From: Forficula auricularia
Taxonomy: Eukaryota > Arthropoda > Insecta > Dermaptera > Forficulidae
Length of the DNA stretch: 64,000 bases
NCBI GenBank assembly: GCA_024734495.1
Contig: JALMQS010000677.1
Span: 62,001-126,000, forward strand
Reading direction: 5' to 3'
Part shown: positions 23,335-32,918 of the stretch, in pieces
Numbering within the stretch: position 1 is the first letter of the stretch
Layout of the letters: each line of letters opens with the position of its first letter
Made by a program: the position numbers and the translations under genes
Notes under the pieces: model-generated
What the model saw: the letters and a program-made list of their open reading frames with translations, nothing else
Told to the model about the DNA's origin: nothing
Database searches by the model: none

Positions 23335-24375
23335 CTCAAATTCAGGATTTTAAAAATCAAAATCAGACTTTTTCAAATCAAATTCAGAATTTCTATAAAA
23401 CCAAGGCATATTTTAGGTATATATTAAATTATAGCTTTTTTTTACCTGAAAACGTTTCCTGAGAGTACACAATGTCAATCTTGAAAGGTTTTAGTTAATT
23501 AGCTGAAAATTGGTACACAAATATCTTATAATGCGCCAAATTTTAGCTTTTTACCTGAAAACGTTTCCTGAGATTACAAAATGCTAATCTTAAAAAGGTT
23601 TTAGTTGATGAGCTTAATATTGGTACGCAAATATCTTAAATTTCTCTAAATTTGAGCTTTTTACTTGAAAACGTTTCCTGAGAGCACAAAATGCTAATCT
23701 TGAAAGGTTTTAGTTGATGAGCTTAAAATTGGTAAGCAAATATCTTAAAATTCTTCAAATTTTAGCTTTTTACTTGAAAACGTTTCCGGAGAGTACAAAA
23801 TGTTAATCTTAAAAGGTTTTAGTTAATTAGCTGAAAATTGGTACACAAATATCTTATAATGCGCAAAATTTTAGCTTTTTACCTGAAAACGTTTCTTGAG
23901 ATTACAAAATGCTAATCTTGAAAGGTTTTAGTTGATGAGCTGAAAATTGGAACTCAAATATCTTAGAATTCTCCAAATTTTAGCTTTTTACCTGAAAACG
24001 TTTCCTGAGATTACAAAATACTAATCTTGAAAGGTTTTAATTGATGAGGTGAAAATTGGTACGCAAATATATTACAATGCACCGAATTTTAGCATTTTAC
24101 CTGAAAACGTTTTCTGGAAGTACAAAATGTCAACCTTGAAAGGTTTTAGTTGATGAACCGAAAATTGGTTCCCAGATATCTTACAATACACCAAATTTTA
24201 GCTTTTTACTTGAAAACATTTCCAGAGAGTTAAGTTAAATTAAAACTTTTTCTTAACTATAACTTTTTTCTATTTTTTCAACTGTTTATTAATAAATTCT
24301 TAATTTGTTTTGAAAAGTCTGATTTTGATTTTTAAAATCCTGAATTTGATATGGAAATGTCCGAATTTGAAGTCA
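23335..24375. mobile_element. TIR-bounded array of seven ~109-bp units
   Basis: GAAAACG/GAAAACA marks fall at 23448, 23557, 23667, 23776, 23885, 23994, 24103 and 24212, a spacing of 109-110 bp. The array is enclosed by inverted repeats (about 23335-23395 and 24311-24375; TCAGGATTTTAAAAATCAAA and its complement). No coding capacity. Confidence 0.85.
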
Positions 24376-24780
24376 AAAACTTATAAAATACTGATTAACG
24401 ACAAGAATACTGGAAGAATAATTTTATTATTATTACCTATCATTTCCGTCCATAATGGGTATTAATTTGAAAGTTTATAATAGGAAATAATAACAAGTTT
24501 TTTGCGTGATTTTTTTATTTTTCATCTAAAATTTCGTCGACTTGTTCGGGGCTTCTATAATTATAAAAAGATTATTAATAATATCAAGTTGCAAGAGTAC
24601 ATTATTATGGTTTGAAATTATAATGTAAGTACCCTAGTAGCACAATGTTTCAAACTATATAGTATATATATAGTGTCCATATAGATTCTCAAAAAATATA
24701 GCCACTATGTAGTTACTATATAGTTTGAAACATTGTGCTACTAGAGTACTCTTGCAATTTGATATTAATAATGTTCTTAT

Positions 24781-25135
24781 GTCCGCCTCCGTGGTCTAAT
24801 GGTCAGAGTAACTGACTGGCATCCCGGAGGTCTCGTGTTCGATTCCCGGCTATACCCAGAAATTTTTCTGTAAGTATAGGGTCTGGTAATAAAAATTAAG
24901 TGGGAGATAAATTTAGCCGAATTTATCGCGCGGAGAATTTACCACTGCTTGAAGCCCCTAAAACCTTAGTAAATTGGATATTGAATTGTATCTAAGTTTC
25001 TGAGATTGGCTCGTGATCCCGGCTTCTTTTCCTTCTACTCTGTTCTTTTCACGATGGAGGGGCCAGCCCATACAGGCCTTTAGGGGATCCACCTTCTGGT
25101 GTATCTCCTTCTCACATCAATATCATTAAAAAAAA
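24781..25135 (+). repeat. Full-length tRNA-derived SINE (SINE1)
   Basis: The head has an A box TGGTCTAATGG (24793-24802) and a B box GTTCGATTCC (24837-24846), an internal RNA polymerase III promoter. The body is shared with 3660-3913. The last ~80 bp (25046-25127) match the 3' tail of the LINE at 53763-54460, followed by A-rich sequence. The tRNA of origin is not clear. Confidence 0.85.
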
Positions 25136-25146
25136 TATATTTGTAG

Positions 25147-25188
25147 AAACCCTGAAGAAGTCGGTAAAGTCGACGAAACGTTGGTTGA
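25147..25188 (+). ncRNA. Hammerhead-like motif
   Basis: CTGAAGA (25152-25158), extra A, stem II GTCG/CGAC (25160-25163 with 25171-25174), GAA, ACGT (25178-25181), T, then GGTT (25183-25186), which pairs with AACC (25148-25151) before the core. Confidence 0.5.
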
Positions 25189-25663
25189 AATATAAGAAAA
25201 AAATCACACAAAAACTTGCCCTTATTTCCCATTATAAGGATTCAAATTAATCATTTGATTGTAACAAAAATTTCAAAATGGAAAAATATTTTATTGAAAG
25301 TGCGATGGGTCATTCAGCTTGTAATATATAGTATCGATATCTAGACACAAACATAAATATATAGATAGAAAATAGTAATGATCAAAAACAATTCAATACA
25401 TAGCATTAAATTATTTGTTAGATAGTTGGCATTCATCATCAGACTTTTTAGTTAGAAATATTTGATCTGTTATTTCTTATGGCTTAATTACCCTATAGGA
25501 TATAGAAAATTGTTTTTATTTTTATATAAACGATCGTAGCTGACGTCTTTAATCAAACCCAGAAAAATGAAATTTTTCGTCTAATACGGTTGTCTAAATA
25601 CAGGCGTTGCCATCAAGTGCTGCCATCTATACTAATTTTAAAGAGGCCAAATTGGTAAATAAA

Positions 25664-26357
25664 TAACACTGGGCAACAAAAAAATAATTTTTAAATGCTT
25701 CGAGCACTTGATGAGTCAATTCCTACCAATTTTGGGTTGAGAAAAACGAATATGACAATGAAAAATTTTTCTTAGCTCTAGTTTCTGTGAAATACAGTAG
25801 GTGGCGGATCAAGAGAAAAAGATACATTTTAATTACATTTGCTAACAACATTGAAAGTGCATTTTATTTTTTTACAAATTGTAGTTACATTCTAAGAGTT
25901 CTACATTGCTGGAATAATACTTCACAGATGGTCGTGTCTGAAGAGATTTGATGAATATCAAATGGATGGATAAAATCACAAATGAAGAAGTTCTTGGAAA
26001 AATCGGAGAAAGAAGAACCTTGTGGAAGAGTCTGAAGAAGAGAAAGAGGTCAGATGATGGGGCACACACTGAGACATGGGGGACTGCTTAGGGATATCTT
26101 GGAGGGGAGGTGGGAAAGAAAAGGGGAAGGGGAAGACCCAGATTAGAATATTTCAACCAAATAATTGGGGATATGGGATGCCAGACATTTAGAGAGGTTA
26201 AACAGCTGGCGGAGGACAGAGTCGAGTGGAGACGGATTGTTGCATCAAACCAGTCTTAGGACTGTATACTCAATGATGATGATGAAGAGATTTATGTGGT
26301 GCCTTCATCAGATTGTCGTTTTTTAGCTTGCCTCTTTTTTGTTGCCCAGTGTTATTA
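25664..26357. mobile_element. TIR element (AACACTGGGCAACAAAAA) with a LINE nested inside
   Basis: AACACTGGGCAACAAAAAA near 25667 is inverted at about 26335-26353. The interior is otherwise non-coding and carries the LINE fragment 25950-26283. Confidence 0.7.
25950..26283 (+). pseudogene. 3' fragment of an RTE/CR1-type LINE with 10-bp target duplication
   Basis: The 334-bp insert is flanked by GAAGAGATTT (25940-25949 and 26284-26293). Reading + with two frameshifts gives WMDKITNEEVLGKIGERRTL, then a segment ending LRDILEGRWERKRG, then GRPRLEYFNQIIGDM and REVKQLAEDRVEWRRIVASN before TAG. This is the C-terminal tail found on many arthropod endonuclease/reverse transcriptase LINEs. It ends in a (GAT)n tail rather than poly-A. 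5'-truncated and dead. The clade is inferred from pattern only. Confidence 0.8.
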
Positions 26358-26393
26358 GTCCATCAGGAATTTACAGATTAGTTTTTAACCTGT

Positions 26394-26437
26394 AAACTCC
26401 TGATGATGGACTAATAATCCGAAATATATTGAGATTG
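26394..26437 (+). ncRNA. Hammerhead-like motif
   Basis: CTGATGA (26400-26406), extra T, stem II GGA/TCC (26408-26410 with 26418-26420), GAA, ATATAT (26424-26429), T, then GAG pairing with CTC (26397-26399). Confidence 0.4.
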
Positions 26438-26499
26438 TATACACCTCTTTGAGTTTTATTTCATTCACTCTGAAACTACACTCCCTTTACTTTATTAAT

Positions 26500-26735
26500 G
26501 TTTATTATCCTTTATAATCACGTAGTTTTAGTTTTTTAGTTATAACTCGAGTTCTAATTGAGCTACAAACAAGTGGTAATTTGTAAATCCAAGAGGAAGC
26601 TGTTTTCTATTAGTTCAACAAAATATTGTGATCTCAAATATTGTTGTTTAATATCTAACGGAACTCGAAAATAGGTCAAAATGGTCTTTTTCACCGTTTT
26701 GATCGATTATATCTCCAAAACAAGAGCTAACCGGT
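26500..26735 (+). repeat. Repeat F copy 2
   Basis: Same family and orientation as 15115-15345, including TAGTTATAACTCGAGTTCTA. Flanks differ, so the shared block is the element. Confidence 0.6.
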
Positions 26736-27401
26736 AATCTTTATGGTGATTTTTGAATTCAGCAGGTGGAAATACATAAGAATCAGCTATTTTTGAGCCC
26801 GAAGCATTTTCATTGTTGGGCAGTGTAATTAGAAACATATTTAAGCAATGAGAATAATTGCTATTATATTAATTCTCCAGGGAAATAATGAAGAGAAAAC
26901 GTCAGAAACTGTTTAAATAAAAAATCGAAAGAAAATATGAATTTTTTAGATTCTTGAATTAGGATGAGTTGGAAAACACCGAAGGTGTTGGGCTAGAAAG
27001 CAGAAAATCAATATTTTCAATTAAAGTGACCAGCTTACTATAACAACAGGTTAGGTTTTAATAGACAGGGTCATTTTAGCGATATCCTCTTCTTTACAAC
27101 ATTTTCGTGGGATCTCTAGTACCTAATATGTGTGTGTTTTTACGAGGTGAGAGATTCAATCCCATAATTAAACCCTTTTAAGTCATCTCTTTGACAAACA
27201 GGGAATACTCTAAGCCAATTCTATCCCCGGTCCACAGGGAGACTCTCGGATAATTCCTTCCCAAAACTTGAAAATCCAACGTAGAATGGTTGTTCCTCTA
27301 TTATTAGATCAAATGAAATAAATAAAAAAAAATAATAATAAAAAAGTATTTAAGGTAGTTGTATCGGGACAATACTAGCAAAAAGTTAATGCTAGAGTAT
27401 A

Positions 27402-27684
27402 TTCTTCTTTTTCGATTGTCATACTCGAAACGGGTGTAGGCGCCTCCCCACATATACCTGTGCTGAGTGTGTTTAGTTGTTTTTACACAGATATAGGGGA
27501 CCTACTTTTTAACGCCGGTTCCGAACGGCTAATTTGGAGAGGTGACTAGGCAATTATACTCTTGGTAGGTTGCCATTACTTTCCAAGAGGAGGCGGCTGC
27601 AAATCTATCTGCTGAGACTTGGTCTCGATCCAGCGATCTCCGAGTCAGCGACCTGACACTCTAACCACTGACCCTCAGTCACCT
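27402..27684 (-). repeat. tRNA-derived SINE (SINE3) with 10-bp target duplication
   Basis: Flanked by CTAGAGTATA (27392-27401 and 27685-27694). On the minus strand it starts AGGTGACTGAGGGTCAGTGG, has an A-box-like TGGTTAGAGTG and B-box-like GGATCGAGACC, and ends in a GAAAAAGAAGAA tail. The other repeat G copy has the empty site. Confidence 0.8.
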
Positions 27685-27760
27685 CTAGAGTATATAGAAC
27701 AGACAATAAGGATTCATAATTCATGTCCAAAACTTTTTATTGTTTATTGTACCACTACTA

Positions 27761-28516
27761 TAAGGTGACCAGATTTCAACATTTGTGAAGCGGGACAATT
27801 TGTATCAACTACCCTTCGAAGAGAGGGTTCAAAAAATATTTTTTTTTTAGAGATATTCAAACGGAAATATATATGTATTTCAAATTCTTTATAAAATATA
27901 CAATTTAAAATGAGTTTAGTATTTCGAAAATTAATATTTTTCCCCCTTGAAATTCTCAATCAAGTTGATAAGGGTCCCGCCCTTTGTATCAACTACCCTT
28001 CGAAGAGAGGGTTTAAAAAGTATTTTTTTAGAGATATTCAAACGGAAATATTATTATTTATTCTGCCCGGAAAGCATGTTAGTTCTCAGGTTCGATTCCT
28101 GAGGGGATGAATCCCCTCTGATATCGCAATTTAATAATGTGATAATTCTACTAAAATCTTAAAATTTGTACTAAAGATTGAATTCTTTCTCTTTTAAAAT
28201 ACATTTTGGTTAATTTGAACCCGAGCTAATTTTTTGAAAAACATTCTAACTATTTTAAAAAAAAGATGCTCAAATCTTTAGTTTTTATATTCTAATAAGG
28301 TTTCTAACCATTTGTTCTCTGTTGTGATTGCTGCTAATGGCCGAAATTTAAACTTTTCCTTATTAATATATTTTTTTTAATAATGATACCCCATGAAAAA
28401 AATCATTTTTAGCATTCTTTCCAAAAATCGGGACTTTCTTAAAACGCCGCGGGACGCGGGACAAATTGTTAAAAATAAGGACTGTCCCGCCAAAAGCGGG
28501 ACGTCTGGTCACCTTA
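27761..28516. mobile_element. Non-autonomous hAT-type element with 8-bp target duplication
   Basis: Inverted termini TAAGGTGACCAGA and TCTGGTCACCTTA; flanking 8-bp repeats CACTACTA (27753-27760 and 28517-28524). The empty site is present once in the repeat G copy near 41755. Internal direct copies of CTACCCTTCGAAGAGAGGGT lie at about 27810 and 28000. A tRNA-like B box (SINE K) is near 28090. No transposase coding. Confidence 0.85.
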
Positions 28517-28640
28517 CACTACTAGCCAATTCCGTGCTCGTTTGACAAAACTGGCAACATTGTCCGAGCTTGTATATATTTTATCATAGAAATGACAGAT
28601 AAAATACATTATAAAGGTCGATTTATTCAACAAAAAGTTG

Positions 28641-29349
28641 TTAATAAACGACTAAAAGCTGTTTCGACAATGGCTGATGCGAAAAAACGTCAAAAAAGTA
28701 CTAAAGCTAATTCACTTTTTAAGCTAAATATATTCCTTGTTGCCAGAATGTTTTTAGTGTAAATTTTTTATTATCTATTCATTATTATCTCAGAAACTGT
28801 TAAAATTTTCTTAAAAAATGTATTAGTTATTGTTTAATGTTGGTTTAGTTTTTTATAACAAAAGTAAGAAGAGTTTCTTAATTATAATTAAATATGTATG
28901 TAAACTTTCCGATATCCCATATATGTATAAGCAATGTATAAGAGTCTAAAAAAATTTAATATCTCCGGAACTAATATAAATTTCGTTTTGCCATTTTCGA
29001 TGCACAAGTATTTCAATAACAAAAAATCCTAAGAAACCCTTTATAGTAAAACAACTATCTTAATCGAGAAAAATGACTAAAAAGTTCACGGATAGAATGA
29101 TAGCTTTTCCTTTGTAGCAGCTAAGGCAAGAATTCTAAATACAAGTCCAGACCTGTTTGAGACTAGTAGAAGTTAATTTCTTAATTTCTCTTATTCTAGG
29201 AACGGCCTTTTGACTATTGCACTTGAACTAATTGATACGCGTTATTATATTTATATAGAGAACATTCGATTAATTAAACTAGTTGGAAATGTTTACTAAT
29301 AATTAAACTCGATATACTCGTATTTCTATAATACACTAGGGAGTAATAT
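28641..29349. other. AT-rich stretch, nothing recognised
   Basis: No shared repeat and no protein-like frame seen. Confidence 0.4.
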
Positions 29350-29969
29350 AAGCTGACGTGTTCTGATGTGGCCATCCACTTGACTTTACCATACAACCTG
29401 GCCTCTCACTTATATTTAATAAAATTATTTATAATCATGTAGGGAAGGGGGGGTTAGTTTTTGCATTTTTAAAGTCCTAGGGGCACACTGATTATGTATA
29501 CAAAATTTGGTTGAGTTTGGTAAATGGCCAAGATTTTCATTTTTTGACCCCCCCCCCCCTATTTTGGGCGGTTAGTTTTTGGAATTTTAGACTTCTGGGA
29601 AGCCACAGATTATGTATACATTATGTCTCCTTCAATATGTATACAAAATTTGGTTGAGTTTGGTAAATGGCCAAGATTTTCATTTTTAACCCCCCCTTCC
29701 CCTCCTCATTTTGGGTGGTTAGATTTTGCATTTTTAGACTTCTGCGGGTCCACTGATTATGTATACAAAATTTGGTTGAGTTTGGTCAAATGGTCTAGAT
29801 TTTTAATTTTTAACGCCCACCCCCCTCCACCTCCTTAATTTTGGGTCGATATGCACCAAAATCTAATCAGCTTTTAATCTCAATGGACCAAAACTACGTG
29901 TGAAATTTGGTTTCGATATTCACACTAGTTTTTGAGCTAGCTCGTCCACAAAAATTTGGTAACGCACAG

Positions 29970-30047
<78 letters not shown>

Positions 30048-30262
30048 AGACATTTTGACAAAACAATTTATTATCTCGAAAAATATAATTTTTTCGATGT
30101 TCACTTATTAGAGCTTTTTTCTAGAGCGAAATGCCATGGTTTTGCTCAATTTTTTTAATCGAAATAGTTTAAGCCGTTTTTAAGATATTTTGAAAAAAAG
30201 AAGGAAAAAAAACACTTTTTTCATGCACGATTACAATACTTGACCATACCCTGTATGGTAAA
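29350..30262 (-). repeat. Repeat B copy 1 with internal minisatellite units
   Basis: Ends are AGCTGACGTGTTCTGATGTG (29353) and the hairpin TTGACCATACCCTGTATGGT (about 30238). The interior holds three ~115-bp minisatellite units (29480-29840) shared with repeats C and the Helitron at 47908. Other copies: 42412-43487, 61891-62630, fragment 40962-41060. Confidence 0.75.
29971..30047 (+). repeat. (CTAA)n microsatellite, about 19 units
   Basis: Uninterrupted CTAA repeats inside repeat B, at the place where other copies have short GTTAGTCTGT-type sequence, so the array expanded within the element. Confidence 0.95.
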
Positions 30263-30270
30263 GTAAAAAT

Positions 30271-30765
30271 AGAACCACCAGTAAAAATTTTATTAAATAA
30301 GAAATTATTTTTAAAATTGCTACAAATAACCATATAATTTGTTCTATTAACTCTTAAACTAATATATTCAATAAATATGGCTGATAATTTTTGAATTTCA
30401 TAGTAAAAATAAGTAAAATTAAATTAAAAGATACAATTACAAATTATTCTACTATCTCAATATCACTTTAAATTTAAATAAAGTTTTAATAAAAGATCAA
30501 ATTCCATTTGAAATATCAATAAAATGAATAATTTTGATTAAGCATCATTGATAGAAAGATAAAATATAGGAAATGGATATTTCTGAAGTTCAAGTAGTTC
30601 AAATTGTATGCCTAATTAATCAAGGCCTAAGTCAACGACAAGTGCCAAGTACACTTTCAATAAGCCGTTTTTCAGTAAATGTATGGTTACTTGTGAAAAA
30701 ATTAAAAATGATTTATTATTTAATAAAGTTTTTATTAGTGGCTCGATTTTTTTGCACCGTAGTGT
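30271..30765 (+). mobile_element. Internally deleted Tc1-type element
   Basis: Left ACCACCAGTAAAAATTTTAT (30271) and right sequence 30700-30752 are imperfect inverted repeats; the right terminus ends GCACCGTAGTGTA. The left outer tip is replaced by the repeat B end. It retains only an N-terminal transposase piece. Confidence 0.55.
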
Positions 30766-30767
30766 AG
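30573..30767 (+). pseudogene. N-terminal helix-turn-helix remnant of a Tc1-like transposase
   Basis: The frame begins MDISEVQVVQIVCLINQGLS, followed by QRQVPSTLSISRFSVNVWL, the HTH pattern (QIV.LI..GLSQR.V...L.IS...V) of the paired-like DNA-binding domain of Tc1 transposases. After about 40 residues it passes straight into AT-rich terminal repeat sequence (KMIYYLIKF...), so the rest of the DNA-binding region and the whole catalytic domain are deleted. The start Met matches the family start. It could still encode a DNA-binding peptide able to bind related element ends, but that is speculation. Confidence 0.6.
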
Positions 30768-30789
30768 TTCAAATTGCTAATAGAAGTAG

Positions 30790-30930
30790 ACTTTAAATTT
30801 CAAAGGAAATCACAACTGATTGTCATCTACTGGATCCGAGATGGAATGTATTATTTTTGTATACATATAAGATTGTTTTCACCTACTCGGAAATCGAATC
30901 CCGAGTTCTTTAAACCTGATTTCACTAAAA
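30790..30930 (-). repeat. SINE-like repeat K copy
   Basis: Minus strand CTCGGGATTCGATTTCC is a B-box-like word; the surrounding sequence aligns with 8150-8330. Confidence 0.4.
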
Positions 30931-31125
30931 AATAGACAAAAAAGTAAAAAAAAAAAAAAACATTTATTTTCTGTGACTCTAACTGGCGAGCTTAGATTTT
31001 GAATTTATCTTATGGGTAAGAATATTAAAATTAAATAAATATTATATTAAGATATTTGTCATACTATATATAAGAGCCTAGATTAATTTGTAACAACGCT
31101 GAGAGAATTTTCTTTAAAAAAATTA

Positions 31126-31203
31126 CCCTCTTGCCTAGAATCGAACCGACGAACTCTTGAACTAAGGGCATCAGCTCTAGCCATTACACCAATGCAACAT
31201 TAA
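31126..31203 (-). repeat. tRNA-like head of a decayed SINE
   Basis: On the minus strand: A-box-like TGGTGTAATGGCTAGAG and B box GGTTCGATTCT with tRNA spacing. No complementary acceptor stem is seen, so it is unlikely to be a working tRNA gene. The flank 31205-31555 is shared with 18080-18330. Confidence 0.5.
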
Positions 31204-31559
31204 TATTTATATCTTGATTTCTGTTACTAAAACTATATATTTTTGATTTAGACTTTGTGTCGAGATAATATTGTATTCATTTGAACTCGAATGAAAATGA
31301 AAAAAACACCAATAGATTTTAAATTAAGAAACATTAAATATATATTAATTAACGAGACAAATTTGAAATATAATTGTCAGCTCGGATTTTAAACTGATGG
31401 CTCCAATCGATTTTCATTAACCAGGCAAATTTGAAATATAATTGTAATTTGGACTCGAATTTTGAAATGAAAGACTCCAATTCATTTTAAATTAAGAAAC
31501 ATTAAATATATTGATAATTATTCACCCCCCCCCCACCCTCGCCACTCAAAAATTAAAGA

Positions 31560-31735
31560 GGCGAAACTTTTAAGAGACGATGTATTATTGGTAGTTTACG
31601 AGTATACATTTGGAGTGTGGTTTTTTAAGAGGAATAAAAACTTTTGGAACGAGACGCTGCCCGCCAGGGCACCAGCCCGGAGGGCCGAGCTTCGAGGGCG
31701 TGCCAAAGGCACGCACGAAAAGCTCGTTTATAATA
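31560..31735 (+). repeat. Repeat E, 3' part
   Basis: GCGTGCC-AAA-GGCACGC hairpin followed by ACGAAAAGCTCG, then T. Best preserved end of the family. Overlapping frames of 79-93 codons on both strands are chance. Confidence 0.65.
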
Positions 31736-31985
31736 ATGACTTCACTGAAACTGCAAAGTTTTTTCTCTTTTGTATCCACACAGTCAATGAGCTGGATCAG
31801 GTCATTTTTCCCAAGGACCATTTTTAACCGAATTAACATTTCGAAAAATAATATAAATTGTATATATATATTTTGGTTCCGAAATGTGTGAATTATTAAT
31901 ATACGTATTTTGATTGTTTTTATAAAGAACTGTATTCATTAAAGATAATGAACAAGTTTTTATGGGTGACTTTTTTATTCATCAA

Positions 31986-32024
31986 CCAACGTTTCGTCGA
32001 CCCTGCCGACCTCTTCAGGGCTTC
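31986..32024 (-). ncRNA. Hammerhead-like motif
   Basis: Minus strand: CTGAAGA (32018-32012), extra G, stem II GTCG/CGAC, GAA, ACGT, T, GGTT. Stem I pairing is limited to about two pairs. Confidence 0.4.
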
Positions 32025-32097
32025 AAACAGTCATGTCACACATTCGTCTAAATTTTCTTGTTATCCTCGTTACCATTGAAGACCATCAGAACTGTTT

Positions 32098-32142
32098 GAA
32101 CCCCTGAATAAGTCGGCAAAGTCGACGAAACGTTGGTTGATA
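32098..32142 (+). ncRNA. Hammerhead-like motif, core mutated
   Basis: CTGAATA (32104-32110) in place of CTGANGA, then A, stem II GTCG/CGAC (32112-32115 with 32123-32126), GAAACGTTGGTT. The G8-equivalent is T, so catalysis is not expected. Confidence 0.35.
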
Positions 32143-32267
32143 AATAAACAAGTCACACATAAAAACTTGTCCTTATTTTCTTATTATAAACTTTTAAATT
32201 AATACAAATTATCGACGGAAATAATAATAATAATTAAAGATAATAAAAAATAATTAAGATTTTATTT

Positions 32268-32452
32268 GGGGGGTCGGATTAGGCCAGGTGGTAGCACATC
32301 ATCCTGCTAACCAAGTGGACCCGGGTTCGAATCTGACTCGAGGCATCCGGCTAAAATCTGACCCCGGGGGTAGAGACAAATTTGAAAAAATAAATATATA
32401 GTATCGTAAATTGGCTTATGGCTAGAAAGGCCGAAGAGCCAAAAAAAAAAAA
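32268..32452 (+). repeat. tRNA-derived SINE2 with 12-bp target duplication
   Basis: Head GGGGGTCGGATTAGGCCAGG with B box GGTTCGAATCTG, poly-A end, flanked by AAGATTTTATTT (32256-32267 and 32451-32462). CTGCTAACC at the anticodon position suggests a Ser(GCT)-like source, tentatively. Other copies: 35617, 35880, 45798, 50882. Confidence 0.85.
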
Positions 32453-32691
32453 GATTTTATTTTAAAACATATGTATCTATATTTTATATAACCGCAGTTC
32501 TCAATTTTGGGAAAAAAAATATTTTGATAGATTTTTTAATTAAACTAATTATTGTAAACAGGTGGTTGAAAAAATGAATCATGGGGTTGAATCAAAACAA
32601 AATATGTGGTTGATTAAACAAACAATAATTAAAATTTCCGCGTGAAGTTCGATCAGGCAGGTATTCTGTTTTATATTAATTTGCAGATCCT

Positions 32692-32740
32692 TAAGAAGAA
32701 AAGATCCTCCGAAACGTCGGTTTTTAAAAAGACGTTCCAA
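32692..32740 (+). ncRNA. Degenerate hammerhead-like motif
   Basis: CTTAAGA replaces CTGANGA; the GATCCTCCGAAACGTCGGTTT half is intact. Stem II no longer pairs well. Confidence 0.25.
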
Positions 32741-32918
32741 TAAATTTAGTTTATTTAAATTTTATTTTTTGGGCTGCTTTCCATCAATCCTGCATATGAA
32801 ATTTACTAGTCGGTTTCTCCCAAAGAAAATACTTCCATCTGATATAAATATTTATTTTAATGCAACGAAATTTTCTCTGGAGAGAGACGGACTGGTAGAA
32901 ATTTTAATTGAAAGTAAT

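Larger units (their letters stand above)
27345..28640 (+). repeat. Repeat G copy 1, host of two later insertions
   Basis: Repeat G without insertions can be read from the inverted copy at 41240-41880. Comparing the two shows that 27402-27684 and 27761-28516 are later insertions into this copy. Confidence 0.75.
31960..32165. repeat. Inverted pair of hammerhead-like repeat units
   Basis: The minus-strand unit (TTCATCAACCAACGTTTCGTC..., 31978-32024) and the plus-strand unit (32090-32160) face each other with about 70 bp between. Confidence 0.65.

Noticed and set aside
23335..24375. CRISPR-like array
   Set aside because: Units are 109 bp and contiguous without variable spacers, in eukaryotic DNA; it is a tandem repeat.
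24781..24855. Functional tRNA gene
   Set aside because: A and B boxes are present but the sequence continues into a SINE body with a LINE-type tail, and acceptor pairing is not convincing.
25436..25460. Another hammerhead-like motif (minus CTGATGATGAATG)
   Set aside because: Only the CTGATGA part is present; no stem II partner and no GAAA downstream.
31126..31203. Functional tRNA gene on the minus strand
   Set aside because: No paired acceptor stem and no clear anticodon loop; flanks are repeat.
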